Positions 1-7,331 of a stretch of 64,000 nt of DNA are shown in pieces; the first letter of the stretch is position 1; each line of letters opens with the position of its first letter. The stretch covers positions 6,820,001-6,884,000 of the forward strand of contig NZ_CP049143.1 in NCBI RefSeq assembly GCF_011044495.1. The letters are read 5' to 3'. The notes under the pieces are model-generated. The model was not told the origin of the DNA, searched no databases, and saw nothing but the letters and a program-made list of their open reading frames with translations. This stretch comes from Roseimicrobium sp. ORNL1. Its GTDB lineage: Bacteria; Verrucomicrobiota; Verrucomicrobiia; Verrucomicrobiales; Verrucomicrobiaceae. Both the position numbers and the translations under genes were made by a program.

Positions 1-616
1 TCACGAAGCGAGCGACGGCTTCACAAGTATTGAAGCGCCGCAGGGCATGAGCCTCGCGCACGCTCTGTTTGATTTCCTCGGACAGGTGCGCGGTCATCTT
101 CGTTTCCAACAGACCGGGGAGGATGCAGTTCACACGGATGTTTCTGCCTCCATATTCCTTCGCCAGTGAGTGCGTGAGGCCGATGATACCAGCCTTGGCG
201 GCGGCATAGTTTGCCTGGCCTACATTGCCCCACCTCGCGGAGTTGGAGCCGATGAAAATGATGTGGCCACTGCGTCTGCGGGCCATGGATTTCAGCGCCG
301 CCTGCGAGACTTGAAAAGCACCCTTGAGATTCACCTCCAGCACGGTGTCGAAGTCCTCCTCTTCCATGTTGGGGAAACGTCGATCCCGGAGCACGCCGGC
401 ACTGTGCACCACCAGTTCGACTTTCTCATGGGCGCTGAACCACTCCGCAATCATCATGGAGTCTGAGACATCCAGATCTCGCCTGCCTGGCGCATGCACG
501 TCGTACCCCTGGGTGACGAGGGAAGCTGCCACCGCTTTTCCCAAGTCCCCTTCCCCACCAGTGACAAGTGCCACCGGCTTGGGAGTTTCCGGCTGTGGGG
601 AAGGTGGAGCATCCAT
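1..616 (-). CDS. SDR-family oxidoreductase (FabG-like), 3' end outside window
   Basis: NAD(P)-dependent short-chain dehydrogenase/reductase, closest in feel to FabG-type 3-oxoacyl reductases; the substrate is unknown. The frame opens at an ATG at 616 and runs off the window edge after 205 codons, so roughly 40 C-terminal residues are missing. Seen: a Rossmann glycine motif VTGGEGDLG (residues 18-26), HSAG at 71-74, NLKGAF at about 96-101, a serine cluster GSNSA at 123-127 and the catalytic YxxxK pair Tyr137/Lys141 in QANYAAAKAG, followed by NCILPG, the usual PG turn after the active site. The glycine motif is slightly unusual (TGGEGDLG rather than TGxxxGIG). A terminator hairpin lies just upstream, so it is transcribed separately from the STN-domain gene before it. 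Confidence 0.85.
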   Translation of the reverse strand, partial: MDAPPSPQPETPKPVALVTGGEGDLGKAVAASLVTQGYDVHAPGRRDLDVSDSMMIAEWFSAHEKVELVVHSAGVLRDRRFPNMEEEDFDTVLEVNLKGAFQVSQAALKSMARRRSGHIIFIGSNSARWGNVGQANYAAAKAGIIGLTHSLAKEYGGRNIRVNCILPGLLETKMTAHLSEEIKQSVREAHALRRFNTCEAVARFV

Positions 617-716
617 GGCGGCGTATGTGAGGTTGCATCTCTTCTGCTGACCAGCGCCCTTCTCAACTACTTCCTGCGTGTCGCCGAGAGGGCTCTTGCT
701 CTTCTCCCTGAAATAC

Positions 717-748
717 AAATGGCGGGCACCTCACAGTGCCCGCCATTT
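717..748 (-). terminator. Intrinsic terminator between STN-domain gene and SDR gene
   Basis: A perfect 13-bp stem (717-729 paired with 736-748) closes a 6-base loop. Read on the minus strand it lies 33 bases after the stop of the STN-domain gene and is followed by GTATTT, a modest U-rich tail. The AAAT/ATTT ends of the stem would allow some function on the other strand too. Confidence 0.75.
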
Positions 749-780
749 CTGGGTTCAACAGGGTTCTGGAAATCCGTGGC

Positions 781-1305
781 TTAGCCGCTCGCGCGATTGC
801 TGAACAGCACCGCCGTGGTGTCATAGGTCACTTTGGCACCAGTCACTTCACCAAGGTAGTTGAGCACTTCGGTCAGCGGTACCTTGCTCAGATTCAGCGA
901 GACCGTCTTTTGCGCAATTTCCGGCGACTTGATGATGATGTTGGGCACCACCTTGTCATTTGAGGCCTTCTTGGCCAGCATGCGCAGGGCCTCCACCGCT
1001 TCCTCGAGTGACACATCGGCAAAGTCGATCTTTTCGATAATCACAGTGGAATAAGCGGTGCGCAGCTTGGTGTTATCGGTGCCAATCTTCTGCTTGATCG
1101 TGGCGAGCATTGCCTGCGTAGGCACGTGATTGGGATTGCGCTCCGCAACCTTGTTCAGTTTCTCTCGAGCAATCTCAAATTGGCCCGCTTGAAACGCGGC
1201 CTTTCCTTCCTCAAAGAGGACATAAGTATCGTCCGCGGCGCGAGCCGGAACAGACATCAACGCAGTACCCAGGACTGCGACCAGGAGCATCAGGCAGGTC
1301 TTCAT
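781..1305 (-). CDS. Secreted TPR + STN (secretin/TonB short N-terminal)-like domain protein
   Basis: 174 residues. A Sec signal peptide (residues 1-23, ending SVPARA) is followed by a TPR-like helical pair (about 27-75, with EEGKAAFQAGQFEIAREKL and NPNHVPTQAML) and then an STN-like alpha/beta domain (about 85-165) in which 'VSLEEAVEALRMLA' and 'KVPLTEVLNYLGEVTGAKV' resemble the two helices of secretin N-domains. It ends soon after, with no secretin or TonB-receptor barrel. Such stand-alone STN proteins are frequent in PVC bacteria; their function is not established. It is probably exported and involved in protein-protein contacts at the envelope. Followed by a strong hairpin terminator. Confidence 0.75.
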   Translation of the reverse strand: MKTCLMLLVAVLGTALMSVPARAADDTYVLFEEGKAAFQAGQFEIAREKLNKVAERNPNHVPTQAMLATIKQKIGTDNTKLRTAYSTVIIEKIDFADVSLEEAVEALRMLAKKASNDKVVPNIIIKSPEIAQKTVSLNLSKVPLTEVLNYLGEVTGAKVTYDTTAVLFSNRASG

Positions 1306-1451
1306 GGCGGTGGTATAGGTAATTTCGACGCCATTATTTTGCCCAGACCCCTACAAAAAGGTCAAGCGGAGACGATTTCATGCGGGCGCAAAATAAATAT
1401 CTGCCTCCGAACGAGTCGATATTGGGAGCTTCAGGATGATGTGCTCCTATC

Positions 1452-1769
1452 TCAGGAGTACTTCACGTCCTTGCGCGGCTCCATCTCGAAGGTAAGGACC
1501 TGGCTCTGATCCACACTGGACTCGATCACATCACGCACATACTTGAAGTAGTGAGGATCGTCCTGGGCGATGGCGAGCTTATCCAGACTCTCCACTTCGA
1601 GGCTTACGAACCAATGCCATGGATCCTCGGCGCGGATGCGTTTGCCGACGTTGAGGTGAAGGATTTCGCGGATGCGCAGCAACGTCGTGCGCGTAGTCCA
1701 CATCATTTCCTCAAGCCGCTCCGGCGTGACGTCGGGCTTCAGTGTGAAGAGTGAGACCTGGCAAACCAT
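1452..1769 (-). CDS. Dabb-family (stress-responsive alpha/beta barrel) protein
   Basis: 105 residues, the usual length for a single Dabb domain, a dimeric ferredoxin-like alpha+beta barrel. It begins MVCQVSLFTLKPDVTPERLEEM, with the beta strand that carries a hydrophobic residue before the 'K.....E' helix; a second strand HWFVSLEVESLDKLAIAQ and the C-terminal HYFKYVRDVIESSV ('HP.H..yv..v') match the family pattern. No catalytic function can be assigned. It lies 21 bp downstream of nuoA on the same strand and may be cotranscribed, but there is no obvious functional link. Confidence 0.75.
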   Translation of the reverse strand: MVCQVSLFTLKPDVTPERLEEMMWTTRTTLLRIREILHLNVGKRIRAEDPWHWFVSLEVESLDKLAIAQDDPHYFKYVRDVIESSVDQSQVLTFEMEPRKDVKYS

Positions 1770-1790
1770 AATTCCCTCTCCAGAGTCGCA

Positions 1791-2165
1791 CTAGGAAGTC
1801 CAATCGAGCGCCTTTTTCTTCCACGCGTAGCCGAAAGCGACCAGCAGGATGGTGACAAATGAAAGCGCCCACCAGAAAATGGAGGCTCCATAGGTGAGGA
1901 TGTAATCCTTATAGATGATGGCCCACGGATAAAGGAAGACCACCTCGATATCAAAAAGCACGAAGAGCATCGCCACGATGTAGAACTTCACGCTGAAGCG
2001 GGGCTGGGCTTCCCCAAGGGGAAGCATCCCGCATTCATAAGCGGAGTCCTTCATCTTGTTCCGCCGGGCAGCCTTCCCTGCGATCACACTGAGGAGGAGC
2101 GTGACGACAGCAAAGCCACCAGCGATGGCGGCCTGCATGAGAACGGGGGCGTAATTTTCCAACAT
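1791..2165 (-). CDS. nuoA: NADH-quinone oxidoreductase subunit A
   Basis: 124 residues, the normal NuoA length. This subunit is part of the membrane arm of respiratory complex I at the quinone-site junction. Three membrane segments are visible (about 7-30, 63-84 and 92-113). The conserved NuoA signature is clear: YECGMLPLGEAQPRFSVKFY in the first loop, then LFDIEVVFLYPWA at the second helix with the functionally important acidic residues. No other nuo genes flank it here: upstream is the alanine-tailed protein ending in its own terminator and downstream is the Dabb gene, so nuoA is detached from a nuoA-N cluster unless that cluster lies elsewhere. ATG chosen at 2165. Confidence 0.93.
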   Translation of the reverse strand: MLENYAPVLMQAAIAGGFAVVTLLLSVIAGKAARRNKMKDSAYECGMLPLGEAQPRFSVKFYIVAMLFVLFDIEVVFLYPWAIIYKDYILTYGASIFWWALSFVTILLVAFGYAWKKKALDWTS

Positions 2166-2223
2166 GGGTCGGAGGGATACTAGGCGGAAGTCACCCTACG
2201 TCAAGGAGCAGGGACCGGGCCAT

Positions 2224-2255
2224 AAAAAAGCCGCCCTGCAAATAGCCAGGGCGGC
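2224..2255 (-). terminator. Strong intrinsic terminator after the alanine-tailed small protein
   Basis: A 9-bp GC-only-rich stem (2230-2238 with 2247-2255) and an 8-base loop are followed on the minus strand by six uridines (2229-2224). It separates the alanine-tailed gene from nuoA. Confidence 0.9.
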
Positions 2256-2314
2256 GGTTAAAAGGTTGAGGATGAAATCTGAAACTTTGCGAGGTGGGAC
2301 GGGAGCGTCCTGGC

Positions 2315-2647
2315 TTAGCGGGCAGCAGCAGCAGCAGCAGCAGCAGCTTCGGCGCGAGCCAGAGTGTGCACGCTGGAAGCTTGCTCAATTCCCTTCAGGC
2401 CGCGGTAGCTCTTCAGCTTCTTCTCCACAAGGCCACGGCTTACCAGGTTTTGCAGTTTCTCATAAGAGCGCAGGCGTAGCATTTCTTCTCCGCCGCTTAC
2501 CGCGTTCTTCAGCTTCAGGTTGTCATAAACCAGTCCAAACAGAACGTTGAACTCATATACCTTGCCATCCGACAGAACATTCACCAACTCATCTGTCACA
2601 TGGTCAGGAACCCGACGCGAAAAACGTGTTTTTCTTACGGTAGCCAT
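2315..2647 (-). CDS. Small winged-helix-like protein with poly-alanine tail
   Basis: 110 residues from the ATG at 2647; an upstream in-frame ATG at 2719 is rejected because the extra residues look non-coding and a -10 element lies between the two. The body (residues 15-80) is predicted helical with a final 'LQNLVSRGLVEKKLKSYRG' pattern typical of the recognition helix and wing of small winged-helix domains, preceded by a basic N-terminus (VRKTRFSRR). The C-terminus is EA followed by nine alanines and Arg, encoded by a GCT/GCA trinucleotide run. A nucleic-acid-binding role is plausible but not demonstrated; no named family was recognised. It is bounded downstream by its own terminator. Confidence 0.6.
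   Translation of the reverse strand: MATVRKTRFSRRVPDHVTDELVNVLSDGKVYEFNVLFGLVYDNLKLKNAVSGGEEMLRLRSYEKLQNLVSRGLVEKKLKSYRGLKGIEQASSVHTLARAEAAAAAAAAAR
2322..2347. repeat. Trinucleotide (CAG/GCT) microsatellite encoding poly-Ala
   Basis: About eight perfect CAG units on the plus strand, encoding an alanine run at the C-terminus of the small minus-strand protein. Length change by whole units would keep the frame. Confidence 0.9.
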
Positions 2648-2655
2648 AGACGAAT

Positions 2656-2661
2656 AGTATA
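2656..2661 (-). promoter_or_regulatory. Candidate -10 element (leaderless transcript)
   Basis: TATACT on the minus strand lies 8 bases upstream of the ATG at 2647. A normal -10 to start-site distance would put transcription at or within 1-2 bases of the start codon, and no Shine-Dalgarno sequence is present. No good -35 hexamer was seen at 16-18 bases. Confidence 0.4.
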
Positions 2662-2783
2662 GCATGCTCCATAACGGTTGGCGAATGATTGTTGCTTTTG
2701 GCCAGTAAAAACAGGCCAAAACGGCCCAATTGTGGCAGTTTTGAAAGACTGGCCCTTGGGATTCGTACCTTCCTCTCGCCTTT

Positions 2784-3617
2784 TTACCGACTGGAGAAGC
2801 TCCCCAACGCGCGAATTTCGCCCGTTTCTCCTTTGATCACGAATACCTCGTCGGACGCTGCGTTCAAGCTGAGCTCATAACGGCTTTCCATATCCGCGGC
2901 GAAGTCCTCCACCACGGCGGGATTCGGCGGGAAAATATATAAGGCATTGCGGTCCGGCATCGCCACAATAACCTCTTTCCCAAAGACATTCTCAAACACC
3001 TTGCCCAAAGAGGGTGCCATCATCAGGCATGGGAAAATTTCCTTTTCACCGCGGTAGACCCCGTAGGCGACTTTTCCGGCCGCGTCTTTGATCAGCTCCG
3101 GACGATAGATGGTGAGGAGCCGCTCTGCCGCCTGACGTGCTTTCTCTTCAAAGGCATCCGCGCTGATGCCGAGCTTGCTGAATTCAGCGTCCGTATAGAC
3201 CTCGACATAAGGGGCTCGCGAGATTTCGCGGGCTGGGCAGAAGACCGTGGTGACGGAACCGCCGACCGCCTTCGCGTTTGAGGTCCCCACCAGCTTCGGC
3301 ATAGGCAGAAGGAGGAAGGGCTCCAATTTGCGCTCGGGCGCCGCTGCCGGAGTGGTCTTTGGTGAGGCGGCGGCGGCAGGGGCGGCACCAGCACCCGCAG
3401 GTGGGGTCGGTGCAGGGGTGGCCGAAGATGACGAACCGGAGGCAGTGGCCGGCGTGGTGGTAGTCGCGGGGGTGGCTTTCGGTGTCGGCTTCGCAGGAGT
3501 CTTCGCAGAGGTACCCTTCTTGGAGGAAGACGGTTTCGTCTTGGCAGGCTCTGCCGCGCCGAGTGACAGCATGCTGCTGCTGCAACCCAGAACCAACCAG
3601 ACGAGGACTCTATTCAT
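2784..3617 (-). CDS. Secreted protein with Pro/Ala/Thr linker, function unknown
   Basis: 277 residues. A short signal peptide or lipoprotein-like N-terminus (MNRVLVWLVLGCSSSML; Cys12 could be a lipidation site) is followed by a low-complexity linker (about 22-95) of Lys, Ser, Thr, Pro and Ala, then a compact C-terminal domain (about 98-275) starting KLEPFLLLPMPKLVG. The domain has alternating helices and strands (EFSKLGISADAFEEKARQAAE, DRNALYIFPPNP). No catalytic signature was recognised. The linker looks like a periplasmic spacer across peptidoglycan. It stands alone between the alanine-tailed gene and the divergent ruvA. Confidence 0.65.
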   Translation of the reverse strand: MNRVLVWLVLGCSSSMLSLGAAEPAKTKPSSSKKGTSAKTPAKPTPKATPATTTTPATASGSSSSATPAPTPPAGAGAAPAAAASPKTTPAAAPERKLEPFLLLPMPKLVGTSNAKAVGGSVTTVFCPAREISRAPYVEVYTDAEFSKLGISADAFEEKARQAAERLLTIYRPELIKDAAGKVAYGVYRGEKEIFPCLMMAPSLGKVFENVFGKEVIVAMPDRNALYIFPPNPAVVEDFAADMESRYELSLNAASDEVFVIKGETGEIRALGSFSSR

Positions 3618-3740
3618 ACCCGCGTACCTTGGGTCACCCCTGTCCTACTTCAACCCCAAAACGACTCTCGCACCTTCCCGGCTGCGCCGAGGTTTCTCCC
3701 TCCCTCTTGACTGTGTGCCGTTGACCGCTTGACTCCGCGC

Positions 3741-4361
3741 ATGATTTCCCACCTGCGCGGCCAGCTCGTCGAGGCGCTGCCGAACCAGCTTGTCATCGAG
3801 TGCAACGGTGTTGGCTACCGCTGCTTCATCCCCCTTACGACCTATGACAAGCTGGCGGGAACGACGGGTGAGGTGAAGCTCCTCACGCACTACCACGTCA
3901 CCGAGCATGACCATACGCTCTTCGGCTTCGCCACCAGCGACGAACGCGACCTTTTCAAACTCCTCATCGATCGGGTAAGCGGCATCGGACCGAAGATGGC
4001 TCTGGCGGTGCTGAGCGGCATGCCGGTCCCGCAGTTCAAGGACAACGTCATTCGCAACGACATCGCCGCGCTCTCGAAGATCAGCGGTGTGGGTAAGAAG
4101 ACTGCCGAGCGCATCGTGCTAGAGCTGAAAGACAAGGTCGGCATCGTGAGCACGTGGCAAGCCGCCCAATCCTCCACCGCCAGCCTCGCGCCCGACCCGA
4201 CGCAAGCGGTACAGACCGATGCCGTGCTGGCCCTCATCACCCTTGGCTTCAAGCAGGCCGAAGCGCAGAAGACCGTGCAGGACCTGATGAAGAAGGCCGG
4301 TGCTGGAGCAGAGAGCATGACGGTGGACAAGCTGATCCGCGATGCGCTGCGGGGGGCGTGA
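3741..4361 (+). CDS. ruvA: Holliday junction branch-migration protein RuvA
   Basis: 206 residues, the family length. RuvA tetramers bind four-way junctions and seat the RuvB motors. The ATG at 3741 gives the canonical MISHLRG start; a TTG 12 bases upstream is rejected. Visible parts: N-terminal OB-fold (1-63, with GVGYRCFIPL), two helix-hairpin-helix motifs (LIDRVSGIGPKMALAVLSG and LSKISGVGKKTAERIVLEL at about 70-130), an acidic/flexible linker, and the C-terminal RuvB-binding three-helix domain (AVLALITLGFKQAEAQKTV...). ruvB and ruvC are not adjacent. Confidence 0.96.
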   Translation: MISHLRGQLVEALPNQLVIECNGVGYRCFIPLTTYDKLAGTTGEVKLLTHYHVTEHDHTLFGFATSDERDLFKLLIDRVSGIGPKMALAVLSGMPVPQFKDNVIRNDIAALSKISGVGKKTAERIVLELKDKVGIVSTWQAAQSSTASLAPDPTQAVQTDAVLALITLGFKQAEAQKTVQDLMKKAGAGAESMTVDKLIRDALRGA

Positions 4362-4472
4362 GTTCAGGGCCGTCAGGGATGAATTGGATTGCCTGCAACG
4401 CCTCCCAACCCGTAGGATGGCTGTAGCGATGCTTCATTGCATCGGAGAATCGTCTACTGAAACACAGCACCC

Positions 4473-4811
4473 ATGAGCGCCGCATCTCTCAGCGATACGC
4501 AAGCGCCGCAAGGTTCCCGGAAGGAATCGGAAGACGGCCTCATCATGCTGCTGGCAGCCCTGCTTTATCACGCTGGGCTGCTTGGATTCTTGCTGGGGCA
4601 GGTTGTGACTTTCCACCAGGGATTCGGCGTTGTGTGGTTCAGTGCCTGCGGCCTCTTGCTGCTGGCAGGGCTGGTCATGCCAAAACTCCATGTAAAGATC
4701 ACCGCAGTGCTTCTTATCGCAGGTTGCATGTTCATTGCCCTGCAAGAACGGTCCCGGACTCTGAGAGACGAACGGCAGGGCCGTGCGCACACTGCACCGG
4801 CACGCAACTAG
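4473..4811 (+). CDS. Small integral membrane protein, unknown function
   Basis: 112 residues with an N-terminal polar stretch of about 22 residues and then three hydrophobic segments (about 24-44, 50-68 and 74-90), ending in a basic tail (RSRTLRDERQGR). No family was recognised. It lies 111 bp after ruvA and 18 bp before the zinc-ribbon membrane protein, so the last two probably share a transcript. Confidence 0.55.
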   Translation: MSAASLSDTQAPQGSRKESEDGLIMLLAALLYHAGLLGFLLGQVVTFHQGFGVVWFSACGLLLLAGLVMPKLHVKITAVLLIAGCMFIALQERSRTLRDERQGRAHTAPARN

Positions 4812-4829
4812 CCAGCGAATCTAGACGTC

Positions 4830-5129
4830 ATGGCCTACCTCAACAGCCGACCTCGCACCCCAAAAGTATGCCCGGTGTGCGGAGAAGACGTGCCTCCAAA
4901 GTCGCTGGCCTGTCCGGAGTGTGGTTCCGATCACAATACGGGCTGGAAGAAAAATGCCGCCACTTACGATGGACTGGATCTGCCGGACGAGGATGAGTTC
5001 AACTACGACGAATTCGTGGAGCGCGAGTTCGGAGGTGGCGCTCCCCCGAGCAAGATGGGTCTCAACCCCATCTGGTGGATCACGGCCGCCGTGCTTCTTC
5101 TTGCCTGGGTCGTGTCGTTGATTTTCTGA
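4830..5129 (+). CDS. Zinc-ribbon protein with C-terminal membrane anchor
   Basis: 99 residues. The N-terminal half holds two CxxC knuckles, CPVCG (about 14-18) and CPECG (about 28-32), separated by EDVPPKSLA: a rubredoxin-type or double-zinc-ribbon fold. A strongly acidic stretch (DLPDEDEFNYDEFVERE, 50-66) follows, and the protein ends in one hydrophobic helix (WWITAAVLLLAWVVSLIF) with essentially no tail, so it is a tail-anchored cytoplasmic zinc ribbon. The partner is unknown. Confidence 0.7.
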   Translation: MAYLNSRPRTPKVCPVCGEDVPPKSLACPECGSDHNTGWKKNAATYDGLDLPDEDEFNYDEFVEREFGGGAPPSKMGLNPIWWITAAVLLLAWVVSLIF

Positions 5130-5186
5130 ACGGGGGGTCCTACCCGGCAAAGAATAGCGGCCCATTGGTGCGCGCTGCCATTACCG

Positions 5187-6395
5187 CTACCTGGGTGAGG
5201 CTGTGTTCACAGAGGCAGGCCCGGTTACTGCAGTGCTGGATGTTCCTTCGACGATTCCCAAGGTGGCCACAGGACTCCTTCCCCTCCACAGCAACGCGAG
5301 TTGCAGGGTTGCGGGATCCAAAACGTAGATCTCCTCCCATCCAAGTTGGAAGAGCACCTTGTCCCCCGGAAGCTGCACTGCATTGCGCACCGCCAGGCTG
5401 ATGAAGGGCGTCTCAAAAGCCAGCCTCCATCGCTTGCCGGTTTCCTTGTTGGAACCACTCAGGCCTGCTGCGGGCCAATAGCCGGTCCTGAATGTCCATG
5501 GACTGGGCGCGCCATCGCCCAACCGGTCAATCTCTCCCACGGAGTCCCAGATACTTCCGTCCAGCGGGGCGCCGGCTGCCCGGGCTTTGAGTCCTGGAGC
5601 GACTCCCGATTTGATGTTGGACGCCACCGTGACGAATTCGGGCGGGTTCGTTGGAGAGTGTTCCAGGCGGGCCACCAGGTCCCACTCAGCCGGACGCTCA
5701 TTGTTATTGCGGATGAACAAGTGATCCTGCTCCGAGGTGGAATTCAGTTCCATCACCTTGATCGGCTCGCCGTGAGACAGCGGTCTGCGGTAGATGTCGC
5801 CGTCATCGCAGGATATGTAATACACCATCACCTGCTCAGGCAGTGTAAAGGCTTTCGCATCCACCCTTTCGGTTCGCGTGTAGAGAGACAGGTGCCCTGC
5901 GGACCCGTAGTAAGCGAAGAGCAATACGTACGAAAACGTCTGCACCAGCAGGGATGCGCGGATGCTCTTCCCAAACCACTGCGGCCGGCCTCTGAACATC
6001 CACGCGACGAAGGGCCATTCGAGCGCCAGAGTCACCACATAGGTGCTGCCAACCATGATGCAAAGCCACTGCACTGCACTGGGGAGAGACAAAGGATCGG
6101 GGGCACGGAAATTTCCCAAAATGCCCACGCCCAGCCATGCGGACAGATAGTTGGCCAGAATCATGACTAACATCGAGGCACCACGCCGTGTCCCAAACGC
6201 CCAGGACAACAGCCATCCCTCCGCGAGTCCGATGAACAGATTTCCAAAAACCAGGTGCCACATGGTGGCCCACATGAGAGGCGTACCCGCGTTTGCCGAT
6301 GCCGTGGCGGGGTGAAGTGCCACCACCAGCAGTAGAAGAACCATTTTCCACGGTCTTCTGGAAGTCGCCAGTGAGGGGAGGTGTGCGGGGGGCAT
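5187..6395 (-). CDS. Polytopic membrane protein with extracytoplasmic C-terminal domain, unknown
   Basis: 402 residues from the ATG at 6395. A longer frame to 6473 is rejected because it would start inside the terminator of the upstream beta-barrel gene. It has a signal-like first helix (MVLLLLVVALHPATASANA), about four to five further membrane helices up to residue 180, and then a soluble region of about 220 residues rich in strands, with DRLGDGAPSPW and LGWEEIYVLDPATLQLALLW. The last segment has the repeating 'Vxx.P...V.Lpgdkvlf' rhythm of a small propeller or beta-sandwich. No named family was recognised. It is convergent with the zinc-ribbon gene. Confidence 0.65.
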   Translation of the reverse strand: MPPAHLPSLATSRRPWKMVLLLLVVALHPATASANAGTPLMWATMWHLVFGNLFIGLAEGWLLSWAFGTRRGASMLVMILANYLSAWLGVGILGNFRAPDPLSLPSAVQWLCIMVGSTYVVTLALEWPFVAWMFRGRPQWFGKSIRASLLVQTFSYVLLFAYYGSAGHLSLYTRTERVDAKAFTLPEQVMVYYISCDDGDIYRRPLSHGEPIKVMELNSTSEQDHLFIRNNNERPAEWDLVARLEHSPTNPPEFVTVASNIKSGVAPGLKARAAGAPLDGSIWDSVGEIDRLGDGAPSPWTFRTGYWPAAGLSGSNKETGKRWRLAFETPFISLAVRNAVQLPGDKVLFQLGWEEIYVLDPATLQLALLWRGRSPVATLGIVEGTSSTAVTGPASVNTASPR

Positions 6396-6435
6396 TGTCA
6401 GCCAATGATGGCGATCAAGGAGAGCAATGCACAAC

Positions 6436-6465
6436 AAAAAAGGGAGCGGCCCCAAGGCCGCTCCC
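6436..6465 (-). terminator. Strong intrinsic terminator of the beta-barrel gene
   Basis: A perfect 10-bp stem (6442-6451 with 6456-6465) with tetraloop CCAA, followed on the minus strand by six uridines (6441-6436), 38 bases after the stop codon of the beta-barrel gene. Confidence 0.92.
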
Positions 6466-6502
6466 CACTGCAATTCAATCTACTCTTAACTTAACCGACT
6501 GA

Positions 6503-7168
6503 TTAGAAGCGGATGGTCAGGCCACCTTCGAGGATGTGGCCGATGGAGTCATCAAGTCCACCCACGGCGTCCTGTCCGTAGAAGAAGCGATAGCCAATGT
6601 TAAGGCTGGCGGCTTCGGTCACCTTGAAGGAGACACCGGCCTTGGCCTGGGCTGCGAAGTTCCACTCATCGGATTCTCCGAGGTTGGTGGGGTTGTGGAA
6701 GCCACCAACAGAATCGATTTCCGTATCGCTCCAGACAATACCGAGGCCACCACCAACGTAGATGCCGACCACATCGGTCACGTCCACGGTGTAGAGGGCG
6801 TTCGCGAAGATGGGCACCTGGCGGAACTCACCTTCCACATCAGCGTTGCCAAGGCCGCGGATATGACCTTCACCGGAGTCCACGCCCAGATAGCCGGATT
6901 CCAGCTCAACGGACAGACCATTGCCGAAGGAGTAGCCAACCGCACCGAGCACGGAGAAGCCAGTGTCAAAGTCGAGGCTGGCAGGGCCGTAGCTGACGTC
7001 GTCCAGCCAAAGAGCGCCGCCAGCGACGGAGAAGTAGAGACCACCCTGGGGAGCCGGGGCGGGAGTGGGAGCGACAACACCCTTGGAGGAGGTGTAGGTG
7101 CCGGCTTGGCTGGTCGCCACCATGGCGAGACCAAGCAGAGCGAGGAAGCTAGTGCGAAGAATTTTCAT
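6503..7168 (-). CDS. Outer-membrane beta-barrel protein (OmpA/Opa-like small porin)
   Basis: 221 residues. A signal peptide (1-22, cleaved near SQAG) is followed by a short Pro-rich segment and then eight or so amphipathic strands with alternating aromatics (GLYFSVAGGALWL, VLGAVGYSFGNGLSVELESGYLG, VVGIYVGGGLGIVW, SLNIGYRFFYG), ending LEGGLTIRF with a C-terminal Phe, the classical signature recognised by the BAM complex. It belongs to the 8-stranded 'outer membrane protein beta-barrel' class; ligand and role are unknown. It has a strong terminator and a 163-bp upstream gap, so it is monocistronic. It is probably abundant, given the terminator and isolated promoter region. Confidence 0.85.
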   Translation of the reverse strand: MKILRTSFLALLGLAMVATSQAGTYTSSKGVVAPTPAPAPQGGLYFSVAGGALWLDDVSYGPASLDFDTGFSVLGAVGYSFGNGLSVELESGYLGVDSGEGHIRGLGNADVEGEFRQVPIFANALYTVDVTDVVGIYVGGGLGIVWSDTEIDSVGGFHNPTNLGESDEWNFAAQAKAGVSFKVTEAASLNIGYRFFYGQDAVGGLDDSIGHILEGGLTIRF

Positions 7169-7331
7169 GCGTTTGTGTCTTGTCTTGGTTGGGTTGGTCG
7201 GTGGAAATCATACCCTTGGGAGGCAGGATTCTTCGGGGTTATACGACAGAAGATGCCGAACGCATGCATTTTTATTACAGATCCGCGAATTTTTTTGAAC
7301 GGGATCCTGCTTCCATTGACAGAGCGCCCGC

